Positions 53,377 to 62,060 of a stretch of 64,000 nucleotides of DNA are shown one piece after another (the stretch's first letter is position 1; every line of letters begins with the position of its first letter). The stretch lies in the NCBI RefSeq assembly GCF_007989825.1, contig NZ_BJUA01000014.1, positions 16,728 to 80,727 on the forward strand, in the 5' to 3' direction. Made by a program: the position numbers and the translations under genes. Origin of the DNA: Cellulomonas persica. GTDB taxonomy: Bacteria > Actinomycetota > Actinomycetes > Actinomycetales > Cellulomonadaceae. A model generated the notes under the pieces. That model ran no database searches and was not told the DNA's origin. It saw only the letters and a program-made list of their open reading frames with translations.

Positions 53377-53955
53377 TCAGAACAGCGTGGCCGCGCGGCC
53401 CGCGTCGCCCTGCTCGAGGTCCAGCAGGGAGCGCTTGCGGTCGACGCCCGCGGCGAACCCCGTGAGCGTGCCGTCGGCGCCGATCACCCGGTGGCACGGC
53501 ACGACGATCGCGATCCGGTTCGCGCCGTTGGCCGCACCGACCGCGCGCGACGACGTGCGCGGGTCCAGGCCCAGGTCGGCCGCGAGCGCACCGTACGTCG
53601 TCGTCGTGCCGTACGGGATGCGGCGCAGGCCCTCCCACACCAGGAGCTGGAACGCCGAGCCGGTGGGCCGCAGCGGCAGGTCGAACGTGCGCAGCGCACC
53701 CGCGAAGTACGCCTCGAGCTGGCGGGCCGCCTCGGCCAGCACCGGGTCGTCGTCGGGCACGACGCGCGTGCCGGGAGCGTCCCCGAACGGGTCGGGTGAG
53801 GCGTCGTCGGACCGGGTCATCCGCACGTGCGTCACCGCGCCGTCCGCGACCGCGACCGCGACCGGTCCGATCGGGGTGTCCAGCACCGCGTGGAGGCGTC
53901 GCGCGTGCGGGCCCTGCGTGTGCGGGCCCTGCGTGTGCAGGCGCTGCGTCGTCAT
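53377..53955 (-). CDS. ogt: methylated-DNA--protein-cysteine methyltransferase
   Basis: A 192-residue suicide repair enzyme removing alkyl groups from O6-alkylguanine. The active site PCHRV carries Cys154; helix-turn-helix and Asn hinge SRAVGAANGANRIAIVVP precede it; LRRIPYGTTTTYGALA is the conserved block before. The N-terminus contains a repeat TQGPHTQGPHA encoded by GC-rich 15-bp direct repeats. Monocistronic. Length is normal for an Ogt/Ada-C protein. Confidence 0.95.
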   Translation of the reverse strand: MTTQRLHTQGPHTQGPHARRLHAVLDTPIGPVAVAVADGAVTHVRMTRSDDASPDPFGDAPGTRVVPDDDPVLAEAARQLEAYFAGALRTFDLPLRPTGSAFQLLVWEGLRRIPYGTTTTYGALAADLGLDPRTSSRAVGAANGANRIAIVVPCHRVIGADGTLTGFAAGVDRKRSLLDLEQGDAGRAATLF

Positions 53956-54015
53956 GCCGTCCCCCTCGTCGTCGTCCAGCCTGCGCCCGACCACCGACAC
54001 ACCTGCGCATGACAG

Positions 54016-54053
54016 CGGTGCCCGGGCGTCGTCCTGCAGGCGCCCGGGCACCG
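54016..54053 (-). terminator. terminator downstream of DUF5926 gene
   Basis: A perfect 13-bp stem CGGTGCCCGGGCG / CGCCCGGGCACCG with a 12-nt loop, beginning 31 bp past the DUF5926 stop at 54084. Confidence 0.85.
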
Positions 54054-54083
54054 TCGGATGTGAGGTCGTGGGTGTGCGACCGT

Positions 54084-54908
54084 TCAGCGCAGCGTGACCT
54101 GCCGGGCGACCAGACCCGCGCGGGCGCGACGCTCGTTCGCGTCGAGCGGCTCGGTGCTCTCGAGCGCGGCGGTGAAGCGCGGCAGGAACTCGGCGATCGG
54201 CCCCTCGAGCTCCTCGGCCTCCGTCCCGCGGGCCAGCTCCCACACGGGGACGACGAGGCCGCTCGACCGGAAGTAGCCGATGAACTTGCCGTCGGCGAAG
54301 CCCGACTCGCGCTTGGCGTGCAGGCGCGCGAGACCGTCCAGCACCACCTGCTCGTCGTGCGGCTGCGCCCAGCGCAGGAACTCCTTGGCGCCCATGCGGC
54401 ACCAGTACGCCGACTCGACGCCCGCGACCGCGGCGGTGTCGATGATGCCCGCGTCGGCGTCCTCGATCGCGGCCTCGAGGTCGGACGTGCGCTCGACGTC
54501 GGGCGCGAGCCAGTACGAGAACGAGTCGTGCACGGTGACCTCGAACGGCACGGACAGGTCGAGCACGTCCTGCAGGCGCGGGCCGGGCTCGGGCAGGCCG
54601 GTCGTCTCGACCGCCGTGCCGGGCTCGACCTCGAGCGCCTCGAGCAGCGCGACCGCGAGGTCACGGCTCGCGTCACCCGAGCTGGACGCGGTCTGCAGCG
54701 CGAGCAGGATCACGCCGTCGGCGCGGTGCAGCGCGGGCCACGCCTGCGGCAGCACCGTGGTGACGAGCACGTCCTTCGCGCCGTACTCCTTGGTGGTGCG
54801 CGCCGTGGCCGTCGCCGCGGGCACGACCTCCTTGAGCGCGACCCAGTCGGGCTCACCGGGGAGCCCCTCGAACGGACGCAGCACGAACTCCACAGAACCC
54901 TTGGCCAT
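54084..54908 (-). CDS. DUF5926 family protein
   Basis: A 274-residue cytosolic protein matching the actinobacterial DUF5926 family. Opening FVLRPFEGLPGEPDWVALKEVVPAATA and blocks LLALQTASSSGDASRDLA, VTVHDSFSYWLAPD and YWCRMGAKEFLRWAQP are characteristic. An SEC-C motif found N-terminally in some relatives is absent here. The function is unknown. ATG at 54908; the reading frame further upstream is arginine-rich and poorly coding. Monocistronic, bounded by a terminator, divergent from pgm. Confidence 0.88.
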   Translation of the reverse strand: MAKGSVEFVLRPFEGLPGEPDWVALKEVVPAATATARTTKEYGAKDVLVTTVLPQAWPALHRADGVILLALQTASSSGDASRDLAVALLEALEVEPGTAVETTGLPEPGPRLQDVLDLSVPFEVTVHDSFSYWLAPDVERTSDLEAAIEDADAGIIDTAAVAGVESAYWCRMGAKEFLRWAQPHDEQVVLDGLARLHAKRESGFADGKFIGYFRSSGLVVPVWELARGTEAEELEGPIAEFLPRFTAALESTEPLDANERRARAGLVARQVTLR

Positions 54909-55213
54909 GCGCGCGAGCCTACCGGCCCACCCCCTCCCCGCCCTCACCCACGCTCGCCCCCTCGGCACCCACCCGGCCGGGCCGCGACCGCCCCGCGCCC
55001 ACCGGGTCGTTGCTCGCGGCGGGCGGTTCGTCGCCGCTGCATCGCTTCGTCGTCGCGCACCGACGAAGCGGCGCGCGAGCGACGAACTCGTCGGGAGCAG
55101 CGCGTGCGCGCGGCCCGGTGCGAGCGCGGCGCGGGGTCCGGCGCGGCGAGTGTGACGTGTCGGGGGCTCGGGCGGGGTGGGCACGAGGGCGCTCGGCGGG
55201 GAAGGATGTCGGC
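54909..55213. other. 305-bp divergent intergenic region between DUF5926 and pgm genes
   Basis: It holds the nested TCGTC/GACGA dyad (55024-55089), the two divergent promoters and the pgm Shine-Dalgarno run GGGGAAGGA. No ORF with coding composition and no RNA gene was seen; the longer frames here are arginine-rich extensions of the flanking genes. Confidence 0.7.
55024..55089. repeat. nested TCGTC/GACGA dyad, copy C
   Basis: Left arms CGGTTCGTCG (55024) and CGCTTCGTCG (55043), right arms CGACGAAGCG (55061) and CGACGAACTC (55080). The inner pair is a perfect 10-bp stem with an 8-bp loop; units recur every 19 bp. Core spacing matches copies A, B and D. Unlike those, it lies between divergent genes. 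Confidence 0.75.
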
Positions 55214-56896
55214 ATGCACCCGCGCGCCGGAACTCCCGCACTTCCCGAGGACCTCATCGACGTCGACGCACTGGTCGGCGCCTACTACGACCGCGTCCCG
55301 GACCCGTCGGTCCCCGACGAGCAGGTCGTGTTCGGCACGAGCGGCCACCGCGGCTCGTCGCTGTCCACCGCGTTCAACGAGGCGCACATCGTCGCGATCA
55401 CGCAGGCGATCGTCGAGTACCGCCGCAGCCAGGGCACCGACGGCCCGCTGTTCATCGGCCGGGACACGCACGGGCTGTCCGAGCCGGCGCAGCGCACGGC
55501 GATCGAGGTGCTCGTCGCGAACGGCGTGGAGGTGCACGTCGACGCGCGCGACTCGTTCACGCCCACGCCTGCGGTGTCGCTCGCGATCCTGCGGCACAAC
55601 GGTGCCGGCACGTCCGAGGGCGTCCGCACGCACGGTCCGGGGCTCGCCGACGGCATCGTCGTGACCCCGTCGCACAACCCGCCCGCGGACGGCGGCTTCA
55701 AGTACAACCCGCCGCACGGCGGACCCGCGGGTGGGGAGGCGACCGGCCCGATCGCGGCGCGCGCGAACGAGCTGCTCGCCGACGGCTGGCGCCACGTGGC
55801 CCGCATCCCGTACGAGCGCGCGATCACGTCCGACCTGGTCAAGCGCCACGACTACCTCACGGCGTACGTCGACGACCTGACGAACGTCGTCGACCTGGAG
55901 GCGATCCGGACCGCGGGGGTGCGGATCGGCGCGGACCCGCTGGGCGGGGCGATGGCCGAGTACTGGGGCGTGATCGGCGAGCGGTACGGGCTGGACCTGA
56001 CCGTCGTGAACCCGACCGTGGACCCGCGCTGGCCGTTCATGACGCTCGACTGGGACGGCAAGATCCGCATGGACTGCTCGTCGCCGCACGCGATGGCCTC
56101 GCTCGTGGCCCGCATGACCGCGGGCGACGGCCCCGCGCCGTACGACATCGCCACGGGCAACGACGCGGACTCCGACCGGCACGGGATCGTCACGCCCGAC
56201 GGCGGGCTGCTCAACCCGAACCACTACCTCGCGGTGATGATCAGCTACCTGTTCGGCGGCGCGCGTCCGCAGTGGCCGACGAGCGCGGCGATCGGCAAGA
56301 CGCTCGTGTCCTCCTCGCTGGTCGACCGGGTGGGCGCGCAGCTGGGCCGGACCGTGCTCGAGGTCCCGGTCGGCTTCAAGTGGTTCGTGCCCGGCCTGAT
56401 CGACGGCTCGGTCGGGTTCGGTGGTGAGGAGTCCGCGGGCGCGAGCTTCCTGCGCAAGGACGGCACCGTGTGGACCACCGACAAGGACGGGCCGATCGCG
56501 TGCCTGCTCGCCTCGGAGATCCTCGCGACGACCGGCAAGTCGCCGTCGGAGCACCACCGGGCGCTCGTCGACGAGCTCGGCGAGTCCTGGTACGCGCGCA
56601 TCGACGCGGCCGCGACCCGCGAGGAGAAGGCCAAGCTCGGCGCGCTGTCGCCCGAGCAGGTGACCGCGACGACGCTGGCCGGCGGCGCGATCACCGCCCG
56701 GCTGACGGCGGCGCCCGGCAACGGTGCGGCGATCGGTGGCCTCAAGGTCACGACCGACGACGCGTGGTTCGCGGCGCGGCCGTCGGGTACCGAGGACGTC
56801 TACAAGATCTACGCCGAGTCGTTCGTCTCGGCCGAGCACCTCGCGCAGGTGCAGGCGGAGGCGAAGGACGTGGTCGCGGCGGCCCTGGCCAACTGA
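55214..56896 (+). CDS. pgm: phosphoglucomutase (alpha-D-glucose phosphate-specific)
   Basis: A 560-residue enzyme interconverting glucose-1-phosphate and glucose-6-phosphate, linking glycogen phosphorylase product to glycolysis and to UDP-glucose synthesis. Motifs: VVFGTSGHRGSS near residue 38, the phosphoserine loop VVTPSHNPPADGG, metal loop ATGNDADSDRHG, sugar-binding FGGEESAGAS and the phosphate-binding RPSGTEDVYKIYAES at the end. Full length. GGGGAAGGA precedes the ATG. It stands alone, with a dyad repeat upstream. Confidence 0.96.
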   Translation: MHPRAGTPALPEDLIDVDALVGAYYDRVPDPSVPDEQVVFGTSGHRGSSLSTAFNEAHIVAITQAIVEYRRSQGTDGPLFIGRDTHGLSEPAQRTAIEVLVANGVEVHVDARDSFTPTPAVSLAILRHNGAGTSEGVRTHGPGLADGIVVTPSHNPPADGGFKYNPPHGGPAGGEATGPIAARANELLADGWRHVARIPYERAITSDLVKRHDYLTAYVDDLTNVVDLEAIRTAGVRIGADPLGGAMAEYWGVIGERYGLDLTVVNPTVDPRWPFMTLDWDGKIRMDCSSPHAMASLVARMTAGDGPAPYDIATGNDADSDRHGIVTPDGGLLNPNHYLAVMISYLFGGARPQWPTSAAIGKTLVSSSLVDRVGAQLGRTVLEVPVGFKWFVPGLIDGSVGFGGEESAGASFLRKDGTVWTTDKDGPIACLLASEILATTGKSPSEHHRALVDELGESWYARIDAAATREEKAKLGALSPEQVTATTLAGGAITARLTAAPGNGAAIGGLKVTTDDAWFAARPSGTEDVYKIYAESFVSAEHLAQVQAEAKDVVAAALAN

Positions 56897-56966
56897 CCGC
56901 GCCCGCGGCGCACTCGGGTCAGGCCGCGGGGTCAGGCAGCGCGCTCGGGTCAGGCAGCGCGCTCGG

Positions 56967-57254
56967 TCAGGCCCGGACGCGCAGCAGGTCCTGGTAGTCC
57001 GGGTGCCGCGCGATCCACGCCTTCACGAACGGGCACAGGGCGACGACGTCCCGCCCCGACGCCCGCACCTGGTCCAGCGCGCCGCGCACCAGCTCGCTCC
57101 CGACACCGCGGCCCTCCGCCGCGGGCAGCACCTCCGTGTGCGTGAACACCACGGTGCTCCCCTGCGCGTCGTACGCCGCGATGCCCAGCAACGACCCGTC
57201 CGTGTCGTGCGCCTCGAACCGCTGCTCGTCGACGACCTCCACCACGTCCACCAT
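56967..57254 (-). CDS. small GNAT-like acetyltransferase (YjdJ type)
   Basis: A 95-residue single-domain GNAT of the YjdJ/DUF4442-like mini family. The acetyl-CoA loop is AAEGRGVGSELVRGALDQVR (about residues 45-64; Q/RxxGxG/A pattern) and the C-terminus has VVALCPFVKAWIARHPDYQDLL, the family signature. ATG at 57254 has AGGA 7 nt upstream; an in-frame GTG at 57260 is the alternative. The acceptor is unknown. Divergent from the MFS gene. Confidence 0.88.
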   Translation of the reverse strand: MVDVVEVVDEQRFEAHDTDGSLLGIAAYDAQGSTVVFTHTEVLPAAEGRGVGSELVRGALDQVRASGRDVVALCPFVKAWIARHPDYQDLLRVRA

Positions 57255-57343
57255 CCGCACATCCTGGCCCGCCCGCCGCCTGCCCGCACCCGTGCCGGGC
57301 AGTGCGTGCGACCGAGCGGCGGACCGGGTGCGACGATGGGCGC

Positions 57344-58648
57344 GTGTTCCGGCCGTATCGCGATGTCCTGTCCCGGCCCGGTGCTCTCGCGTTCTCCGCC
57401 GCAGGCGTGGTCGCCCGGCTCCCGATCTCGATGGTCGGCATCGGGATCGTGCTGGCGGTCTCCTCGGTCTACGAGGCGTACGCGCTGGCGGGCCGGGTCT
57501 CCGCAGTCTTCGTGGTCGCCTCGGCGGTCACCGCACCGCTGATCTCCCGCGCCGTCGACCGGTACGGGCAGGCGCGCGTGATGTTCCCGGCGCTCGCGAC
57601 GTGCGCCACGGGACTCGTCGCGCTGATCGTCGCGCTCGTCGCGGAGGCCCCCGAGCCGGTGCTGTACGTGACCGCGGTCGTCGCGGGCGTCAGCGGCCAG
57701 TTCGGCTCGCTCGTGCGCGCCCGCTGGTCGTACGTGCTCCAGGGCGACCCCGTCGCGCTGCACACCGCGTACTCGCTCGAGTCGGCGCTCGACGAGCTCG
57801 TGTTCATCATCGGCCCGGCCGCCGCGACGCTGCTCGCCACGAGCGTGACCCCCACCGCGGGCATCGTCGTGCCGCTCGTCGCGACGGCCGTCGGCGGGAC
57901 GTGGTTCCTGCTGCAGCGCCGCACCGAGCCGCCGCCCACGCCGCACCACGAGACGGGCGGGCCGTCGATCCTCGCGGCGCCCGGCATGCTCCTCCTCGTC
58001 GGCGTCTTCCTCGCGATGGGCGCGATCTTCGGTGCGACCGACGTGGCGACCGTCGCGTTCGCCGAGGAGGAGGGCCGCAAGTCGGTGGCCGGGCTGATCC
58101 TCGCGGTGTTCGCCGCGGGGTCGCTGGTGTCCGGGCTGCTGTACGGCGCGCGTCGCTGGGTGCAGCCGCTGTGGGTGCGGTTCGGGATCGGCATGGTGCT
58201 GCTCGGCATCGGCGTCTCGTTCTTCTTCGTCGTGAACTCGCTGTGGGCGCTCGCCGCGGTCATGTTCGTCACCGGGTTCGCGATCGCGCCGACGCTCATC
58301 AACGGCAACGGCCTGGTGCAGGAGCTCGTCGCGCCGGGGCGTCTCACCGAGGGCCTCACGTGGGTGGGCACGTCGCTCGGCATCGGCGTGTCGATCGGTT
58401 CGTCCGTCGCGGGCGCGCGGATCGACGCGGACGGCTCGCACGCGGGCTTCCTCGTCGTCGTCATCGCCGGTGCGGTGGCCGTCGTCGGGACGCTCGCGTC
58501 GCTGCGGACGCTGCGTGCGAGCCACGAGGCCCGCCTGTCCGACGACCTCGCCCGCGTGGGTCACGTGTCCGAGGACGACGTCGACGAGGTCACCGACGCG
58601 CGTGCGGTCGAGGTGGACGGGCCTTCCGACCTGCGCTCCGACGCCTGA
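57344..58648 (+). CDS. MFS transporter, 12 helices
   Basis: A 434-residue major-facilitator protein of the sugar-efflux or general 12-helix type. Helices run from about residue 14 to 405, with motif A-like SRAVDRYGQARVM after helix 2. The C-terminal 40 residues are acidic and cytosolic. GTG at 57344 gives VFRPYRDVLSRPGALAF, a typical N-terminus; an upstream GTG would add 14 charged residues. The substrate is unknown. It is followed by the APH-like kinase after 21 bp, so the two may form an operon. Confidence 0.88.
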   Translation: MFRPYRDVLSRPGALAFSAAGVVARLPISMVGIGIVLAVSSVYEAYALAGRVSAVFVVASAVTAPLISRAVDRYGQARVMFPALATCATGLVALIVALVAEAPEPVLYVTAVVAGVSGQFGSLVRARWSYVLQGDPVALHTAYSLESALDELVFIIGPAAATLLATSVTPTAGIVVPLVATAVGGTWFLLQRRTEPPPTPHHETGGPSILAAPGMLLLVGVFLAMGAIFGATDVATVAFAEEEGRKSVAGLILAVFAAGSLVSGLLYGARRWVQPLWVRFGIGMVLLGIGVSFFFVVNSLWALAAVMFVTGFAIAPTLINGNGLVQELVAPGRLTEGLTWVGTSLGIGVSIGSSVAGARIDADGSHAGFLVVVIAGAVAVVGTLASLRTLRASHEARLSDDLARVGHVSEDDVDEVTDARAVEVDGPSDLRSDA

Positions 58649-58669
58649 GCACGCCCTACGCTCACTCGC

Positions 58670-59689
58670 GTGACCGAGTCCCGCGCGCCCGACGCGACCG
58701 TGCCGCTCGACGCGCTGGCGACGCTCGTCGTACCGCTCGGCACACTCGCCGACGCCGTCCGGCTCGAGGGCGGCTACTTCGCGACCACGTACCGCGTCAC
58801 GCTCGGCGACGGCACGCGCGTCGTCGTGAAGACCGCCCCGAGCGACTCCTCGCGGCTCATGACCTACGAGAAGGACCTGATCCGCACCGAGGCGCTCGTC
58901 TACGGGCTCGCGGCCGCGCACCCCGGCCTGCGGATGCCGCGCCTGCTGCACACCGACTTCACGCGCACGGTGCTGCCGGGTGACGTCGTCGTCGCGTCCT
59001 GGCTGGAGGGTGTCCCGCAGTCGGAGGCGGGGTTCGGGTCGTTCGACGACGACGCGCGTGCGGCCCGCGCCCGGCGCGACCTGGGCGCGCTGATCGGGCG
59101 GCTCGCGAACGTCACCGGAACCGTGTTCGGCTACCCGCAGTCCCCCGCGCTGCAGGCCGCGACGTGGCGCGCGGCATTCACCGCGATCGTCGAGGCGCTG
59201 CTCGCCGACGCCGCCGCATGGGACCTGGACGTGTCCGCGGACCGCGTGCGCGCCGCCCTCGCCGTGCACGGTCACCGGCTCGACGAGGTCGTCGTCCCGT
59301 CGCTCGTCCACTGCGACCTGTGGCCCGGGAACCTGTTCGTCGACCCCGCGACGGGCGAGGTCGTCGGCGTGATCGACCCCGAACGCGCCATGTGGGGCGA
59401 GCCGCTGGTGGACGTCGTCGGTGCCGACCCCATGTGGGACGGGCTCGAGCGCCCCGAGGACGCCGCGCTCGTCGGCTCGCTCGACGTCTCCTCGCCCGGC
59501 CCGGCGGCCCGGCTGCTGCTGTACCGGATGTGGCTCGGGCTCGTCATGACGGTCGAGGGCTCCCCGCGCGGCTACACGGGCGACTGGGCGCAGTGGTACC
59601 GCACGACGAGCCACGGCAACCTGCACCGTGCGCTCACGGCGCTCGAGGCGCTCGACCTGCTCGACGCCGGAGATCCCGCACGCGTCTAG
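58670..59689 (+). CDS. phosphotransferase family protein (APH/ChoK-like kinase)
   Basis: A 339-residue aminoglycoside-phosphotransferase-superfamily protein. The N-lobe lysine is in TRVVVKTAPSD; the Brenner motif is LVHCDLWPGNLFVD (catalytic Asp and Asn) and the metal-binding Asp is in VVGVIDPERAMWGEP. Fructosamine kinase-like or hydroxyurea-type small-molecule kinases share this layout; the substrate is unknown. GTG start without clear SD, 21 bp after the MFS stop. Confidence 0.9.
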   Translation: MTESRAPDATVPLDALATLVVPLGTLADAVRLEGGYFATTYRVTLGDGTRVVVKTAPSDSSRLMTYEKDLIRTEALVYGLAAAHPGLRMPRLLHTDFTRTVLPGDVVVASWLEGVPQSEAGFGSFDDDARAARARRDLGALIGRLANVTGTVFGYPQSPALQAATWRAAFTAIVEALLADAAAWDLDVSADRVRAALAVHGHRLDEVVVPSLVHCDLWPGNLFVDPATGEVVGVIDPERAMWGEPLVDVVGADPMWDGLERPEDAALVGSLDVSSPGPAARLLLYRMWLGLVMTVEGSPRGYTGDWAQWYRTTSHGNLHRALTALEALDLLDAGDPARV

Positions 59690-59722
59690 CGTCACGGTGC
59701 CGGGCCGGGCAGGCTGGTCCTC

Positions 59723-60226
59723 ATGACCGGTACGCCCGACGCACGCCTGCGCGAGCTGGCGCTGCTGCGCCGCGTGCGTGACCGGATCGACCGGGAGTAC
59801 GCCCAGCCGCTCGACGTCGAGGCGCTCGCGCGCGGCGTGCACCTGTCCGCCGGGCACCTGAGCCGGCAGTTCCGGGCCGCGTACGGCGAGTCTCCGTACA
59901 GCTACCTCATGACGCGGCGCATCGAGCGCGCGATGACGCTGCTGCGGCGCGGCGACCTGTCGGTGACCGACGTGTGCTTCGCGGTCGGCTGCTCGTCGCT
60001 GGGCACGTTCAGCACGCGGTTCTCCGAGCTCGTCGGCATGTCACCGAGCGAGTACCGGCGGCGGTCCGCCGACGACGGTGCGGGCATCCCGAGCTGCGTC
60101 GCCAAGCAGGTGATGCGGCCCGTCCGGCAGTCGTCGCGCGCGCCGGACCCTGCGCCGCGCTCGTCGTCGCAGGGCTCCGGTCAAGAGGTCAGGAATCGAG
60201 AAGCGGCCGCCGCCCCGCGCTCCTAG
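59723..60226 (+). CDS. AraC-family transcriptional regulator
   Basis: A 167-residue stand-alone AraC DNA-binding protein. The double helix-turn-helix runs about residues 14-113: DREYAQPLDVEALARGVHLSAGHLSRQFRAAYGESPYSYL, then RRGDLSVTDVCFAVGCSSLGTFSTRFSELVGMSPSEYR. A disordered Ser/Pro/Arg tail follows and there is no effector domain. The VOC gene starts 9 bp after its stop, a well-known AraC-VOC pair; coregulation is expected. Confidence 0.92.
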   Translation: MTGTPDARLRELALLRRVRDRIDREYAQPLDVEALARGVHLSAGHLSRQFRAAYGESPYSYLMTRRIERAMTLLRRGDLSVTDVCFAVGCSSLGTFSTRFSELVGMSPSEYRRRSADDGAGIPSCVAKQVMRPVRQSSRAPDPAPRSSSQGSGQEVRNREAAAAPRS

Positions 60227-60235
60227 CGTGGCGGT

Positions 60236-60646
60236 ATGGACCTCATCATTCACACCACCTTCCTGCCGGCCGACGACCCCGACACCTCGCTGGCGTTCTA
60301 CCGCGACGTCCTGGGCTTCGAGGTGCGCAACGATGTGGGCTACGGCCAGATGCGCTGGATCACGGTCGGCTCGCCGGACCAGCCGCAGACGTCGATCGTC
60401 CTGTCCCCGCCCGGGGCGGACCCGGGCCTGACCGACGACGAGCGCCGCACCATCGCCGAGATGATGGCCAAGGGCTCCTACGCGACGCTGGTGCTGGCCA
60501 CGTCCGACGTGGACGGCACGTTCGAGAAGCTGGCCGGCGCAGGCGCCGAGGTGACCCAGGAGCCGATGGACCAGCCGTGGGGCGTGCGTGACTGCGCGTT
60601 CCGCGACCCGGCCGGCAACCACCTCCGCATCAACCAGCTCACCTGA
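60236..60646 (+). CDS. VOC-family glyoxalase-like protein
   Basis: A 136-residue vicinal-oxygen-chelate protein. Two beta-alpha-beta repeats are visible: IIHTTFLPADDPDTSLAFYRDVLGFEV at the start and DGTFEKLAGAGAEVTQEP later; GVRDCAFRDPAGNHLRINQL ends it with the family's Glu/His region. Metal ligands: His6 is present, the final Glu is replaced by Asn/Arg context (HLRINQ), so metal chelation is uncertain. It is co-transcribed with the AraC regulator. Confidence 0.9.
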   Translation: MDLIIHTTFLPADDPDTSLAFYRDVLGFEVRNDVGYGQMRWITVGSPDQPQTSIVLSPPGADPGLTDDERRTIAEMMAKGSYATLVLATSDVDGTFEKLAGAGAEVTQEPMDQPWGVRDCAFRDPAGNHLRINQLT

Positions 60647-60681
60647 CCCGGGCACGGTCCCGGACCGGCGCCCCCGTTCGC

Positions 60682-60747
60682 GAAGTCGTCAGGCCCCGGT
60701 GAGGTCGTCAGCTGCGGCTGACGATCTCGCGTGGTGCTGACGACTTC
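60682..60747. repeat. nested TCGTC/GACGA dyad, copy D
   Basis: Outer arms GAAGTCGTCAG (60682) and CTGACGACTTC (60737) pair perfectly; inner arms GAGGTCGTCAG (60701) and CTGACGATCTC (60718) pair at 10 of 11. Gaps are 8, 6 and 8 bp, identical to copy A. Arm differences from copy A are compensated on both sides. It lies between convergent VOC and M15 peptidase genes. Confidence 0.8.
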
Positions 60748-60754
60748 ACGGCTG

Positions 60755-61864
60755 CTACCAGCCGGAGGAGGAGTCGGGGAGCATGGGGGCGCACGTCGTG
60801 GCGCCCTTCGGGAGCGGTTCGAAGTGCCAGACCTCGTTGGCGTAGGTGCGGCACAGGCCGTAGTCGAGGCCGTGCTCGCCGAGCCACAGCGCGCCCTCGG
60901 TCGGGCCGACGTCGACCGCGAGCCCCTGCACGTGCGCGGAGCTCTCCGGCGGCAGCACCCAGCGGCTCGCCTCGCGCTTCGACCCGTACCGCTTGATCGC
61001 GTCGGCGACGAGCCCTTCCTGCTCCTGCGCGGTGCGCTTGCCCGACGTCACGCTCAGCACCACACCGTCCGCCTCAGCCGCCGCCTGCGCACGGGCCACT
61101 CGCCGCGCGAGCGTCGGGTCGAGGCCTGTCGCGACGAGCGCGTCGGAGATGGCCACGACGTGCGCGTCGTCGGTCCCGTCCTTGCCGGTCGAGCCGGGGG
61201 CGCCGTCCTGGCCGGCGGCTCCGGCCGCGCCGCCCGCACCGTCGGCTCCACCGGCGCAGCCCTCGTCGTCCGGTTCCGGGCACGTCAGCGCGTGAGCGTC
61301 CGCCCCCGCTCCGTGCTCGGGACCGACGGGTGCGCCGCCGGACACGGTCGTCGGGCCCCCCAGCCACCCGACGACCGCCTCCGACCGCGCCCCCGTGAGC
61401 CCGTACACCGCCCCTCCAGCGAGTACGAGCACGACGACGAGCGCCACGCGCCGCCCCCGATGCCGCCGCACGCCCTCCCGTGCGACGCCGTCCGCGAGCA
61501 CTGCGTCCGCGAACGCTGCGTCCGCGCGAGCTCTCGGTGCGACCGGTCGACCGTCTGCGTCGGTGACCGGCGACCACGTCGAGCGCGCCGTCCGCGGAGC
61601 ACGCGGCTCCGGGACGCCCCGGCCGCCGACGCTCCCGTCGACGACCGCCGTCGCGGTGGCGGGGCCCAGCGGTCGCCGGCTCCATGTGGCGTCGGTCGTA
61701 CCGGACGCGTGGCTGGCGACGGCGCCTGCCGGGGCGTGCGCGGTGACGGCACGGGACCGCACGGAGCGGCCGCCCGCCTGCCTCGACCCGGCGCTCGTCG
61801 GCGCAGCGCTCAGGGGCACAGCGCTCGTCGGCCCGGTGCTGGTCGGCCCAGTGCTCGTCGTCAT
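60755..61864 (-). CDS. M15-family D-Ala-D-Ala carboxypeptidase-like (VanY) membrane protein
   Basis: A 369-residue protein with a long disordered N-terminal cytosolic part, one membrane helix (about residues 137-157, VALVVVLVLAGGAVYGLTGA), a Gly-rich collagen-like stretch (GGADGAGGAAGAAGQDGAP, about 203-221), and a VanY/M15B domain. Zinc-site pattern: SSAHVQGLAVDVG (His and Asp) and EVWHFEPL (His). It acts on peptidoglycan stem peptides outside the membrane (family knowledge). ATG at 61864; the frame continues upstream but into the promoter of the histidine kinase. Confidence 0.85.
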   Translation of the reverse strand: MTTSTGPTSTGPTSAVPLSAAPTSAGSRQAGGRSVRSRAVTAHAPAGAVASHASGTTDATWSRRPLGPATATAVVDGSVGGRGVPEPRAPRTARSTWSPVTDADGRPVAPRARADAAFADAVLADGVAREGVRRHRGRRVALVVVLVLAGGAVYGLTGARSEAVVGWLGGPTTVSGGAPVGPEHGAGADAHALTCPEPDDEGCAGGADGAGGAAGAAGQDGAPGSTGKDGTDDAHVVAISDALVATGLDPTLARRVARAQAAAEADGVVLSVTSGKRTAQEQEGLVADAIKRYGSKREASRWVLPPESSAHVQGLAVDVGPTEGALWLGEHGLDYGLCRTYANEVWHFEPLPKGATTCAPMLPDSSSGW

Positions 61865-61987
61865 GGTGACGAGCCTCGCGGGACCGGGTGGACCCGGGCG
61901 TCGGGCTGGGGTCTGGTCGTGGCGGGTGCCGTGCCCGACCCTCGGTCGACGCGGTGCCCACCCTGCGGCGACCCCCGGCGGCCCGGG

Positions 61988-62003
61988 TCCACCCCAGGGT
62001 GGA
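61988..62003. promoter_or_regulatory. candidate operator upstream of two-component genes
   Basis: TCCACCCCAGGGTGGA is TCCACCC-CA-GGGTGGA, a 16-bp dyad 58 bp before the histidine kinase start, in the divergent promoter with the M15 peptidase. A second GGGTGGA lies at about 61887. It could be the response-regulator box. Confidence 0.45.
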
Positions 62004-62060
62004 GAGCGTGTCGTCCCGCAGGGCGTCGGCGCCGCGCCGCGGTCCGCGTAGCGTGGCGTC

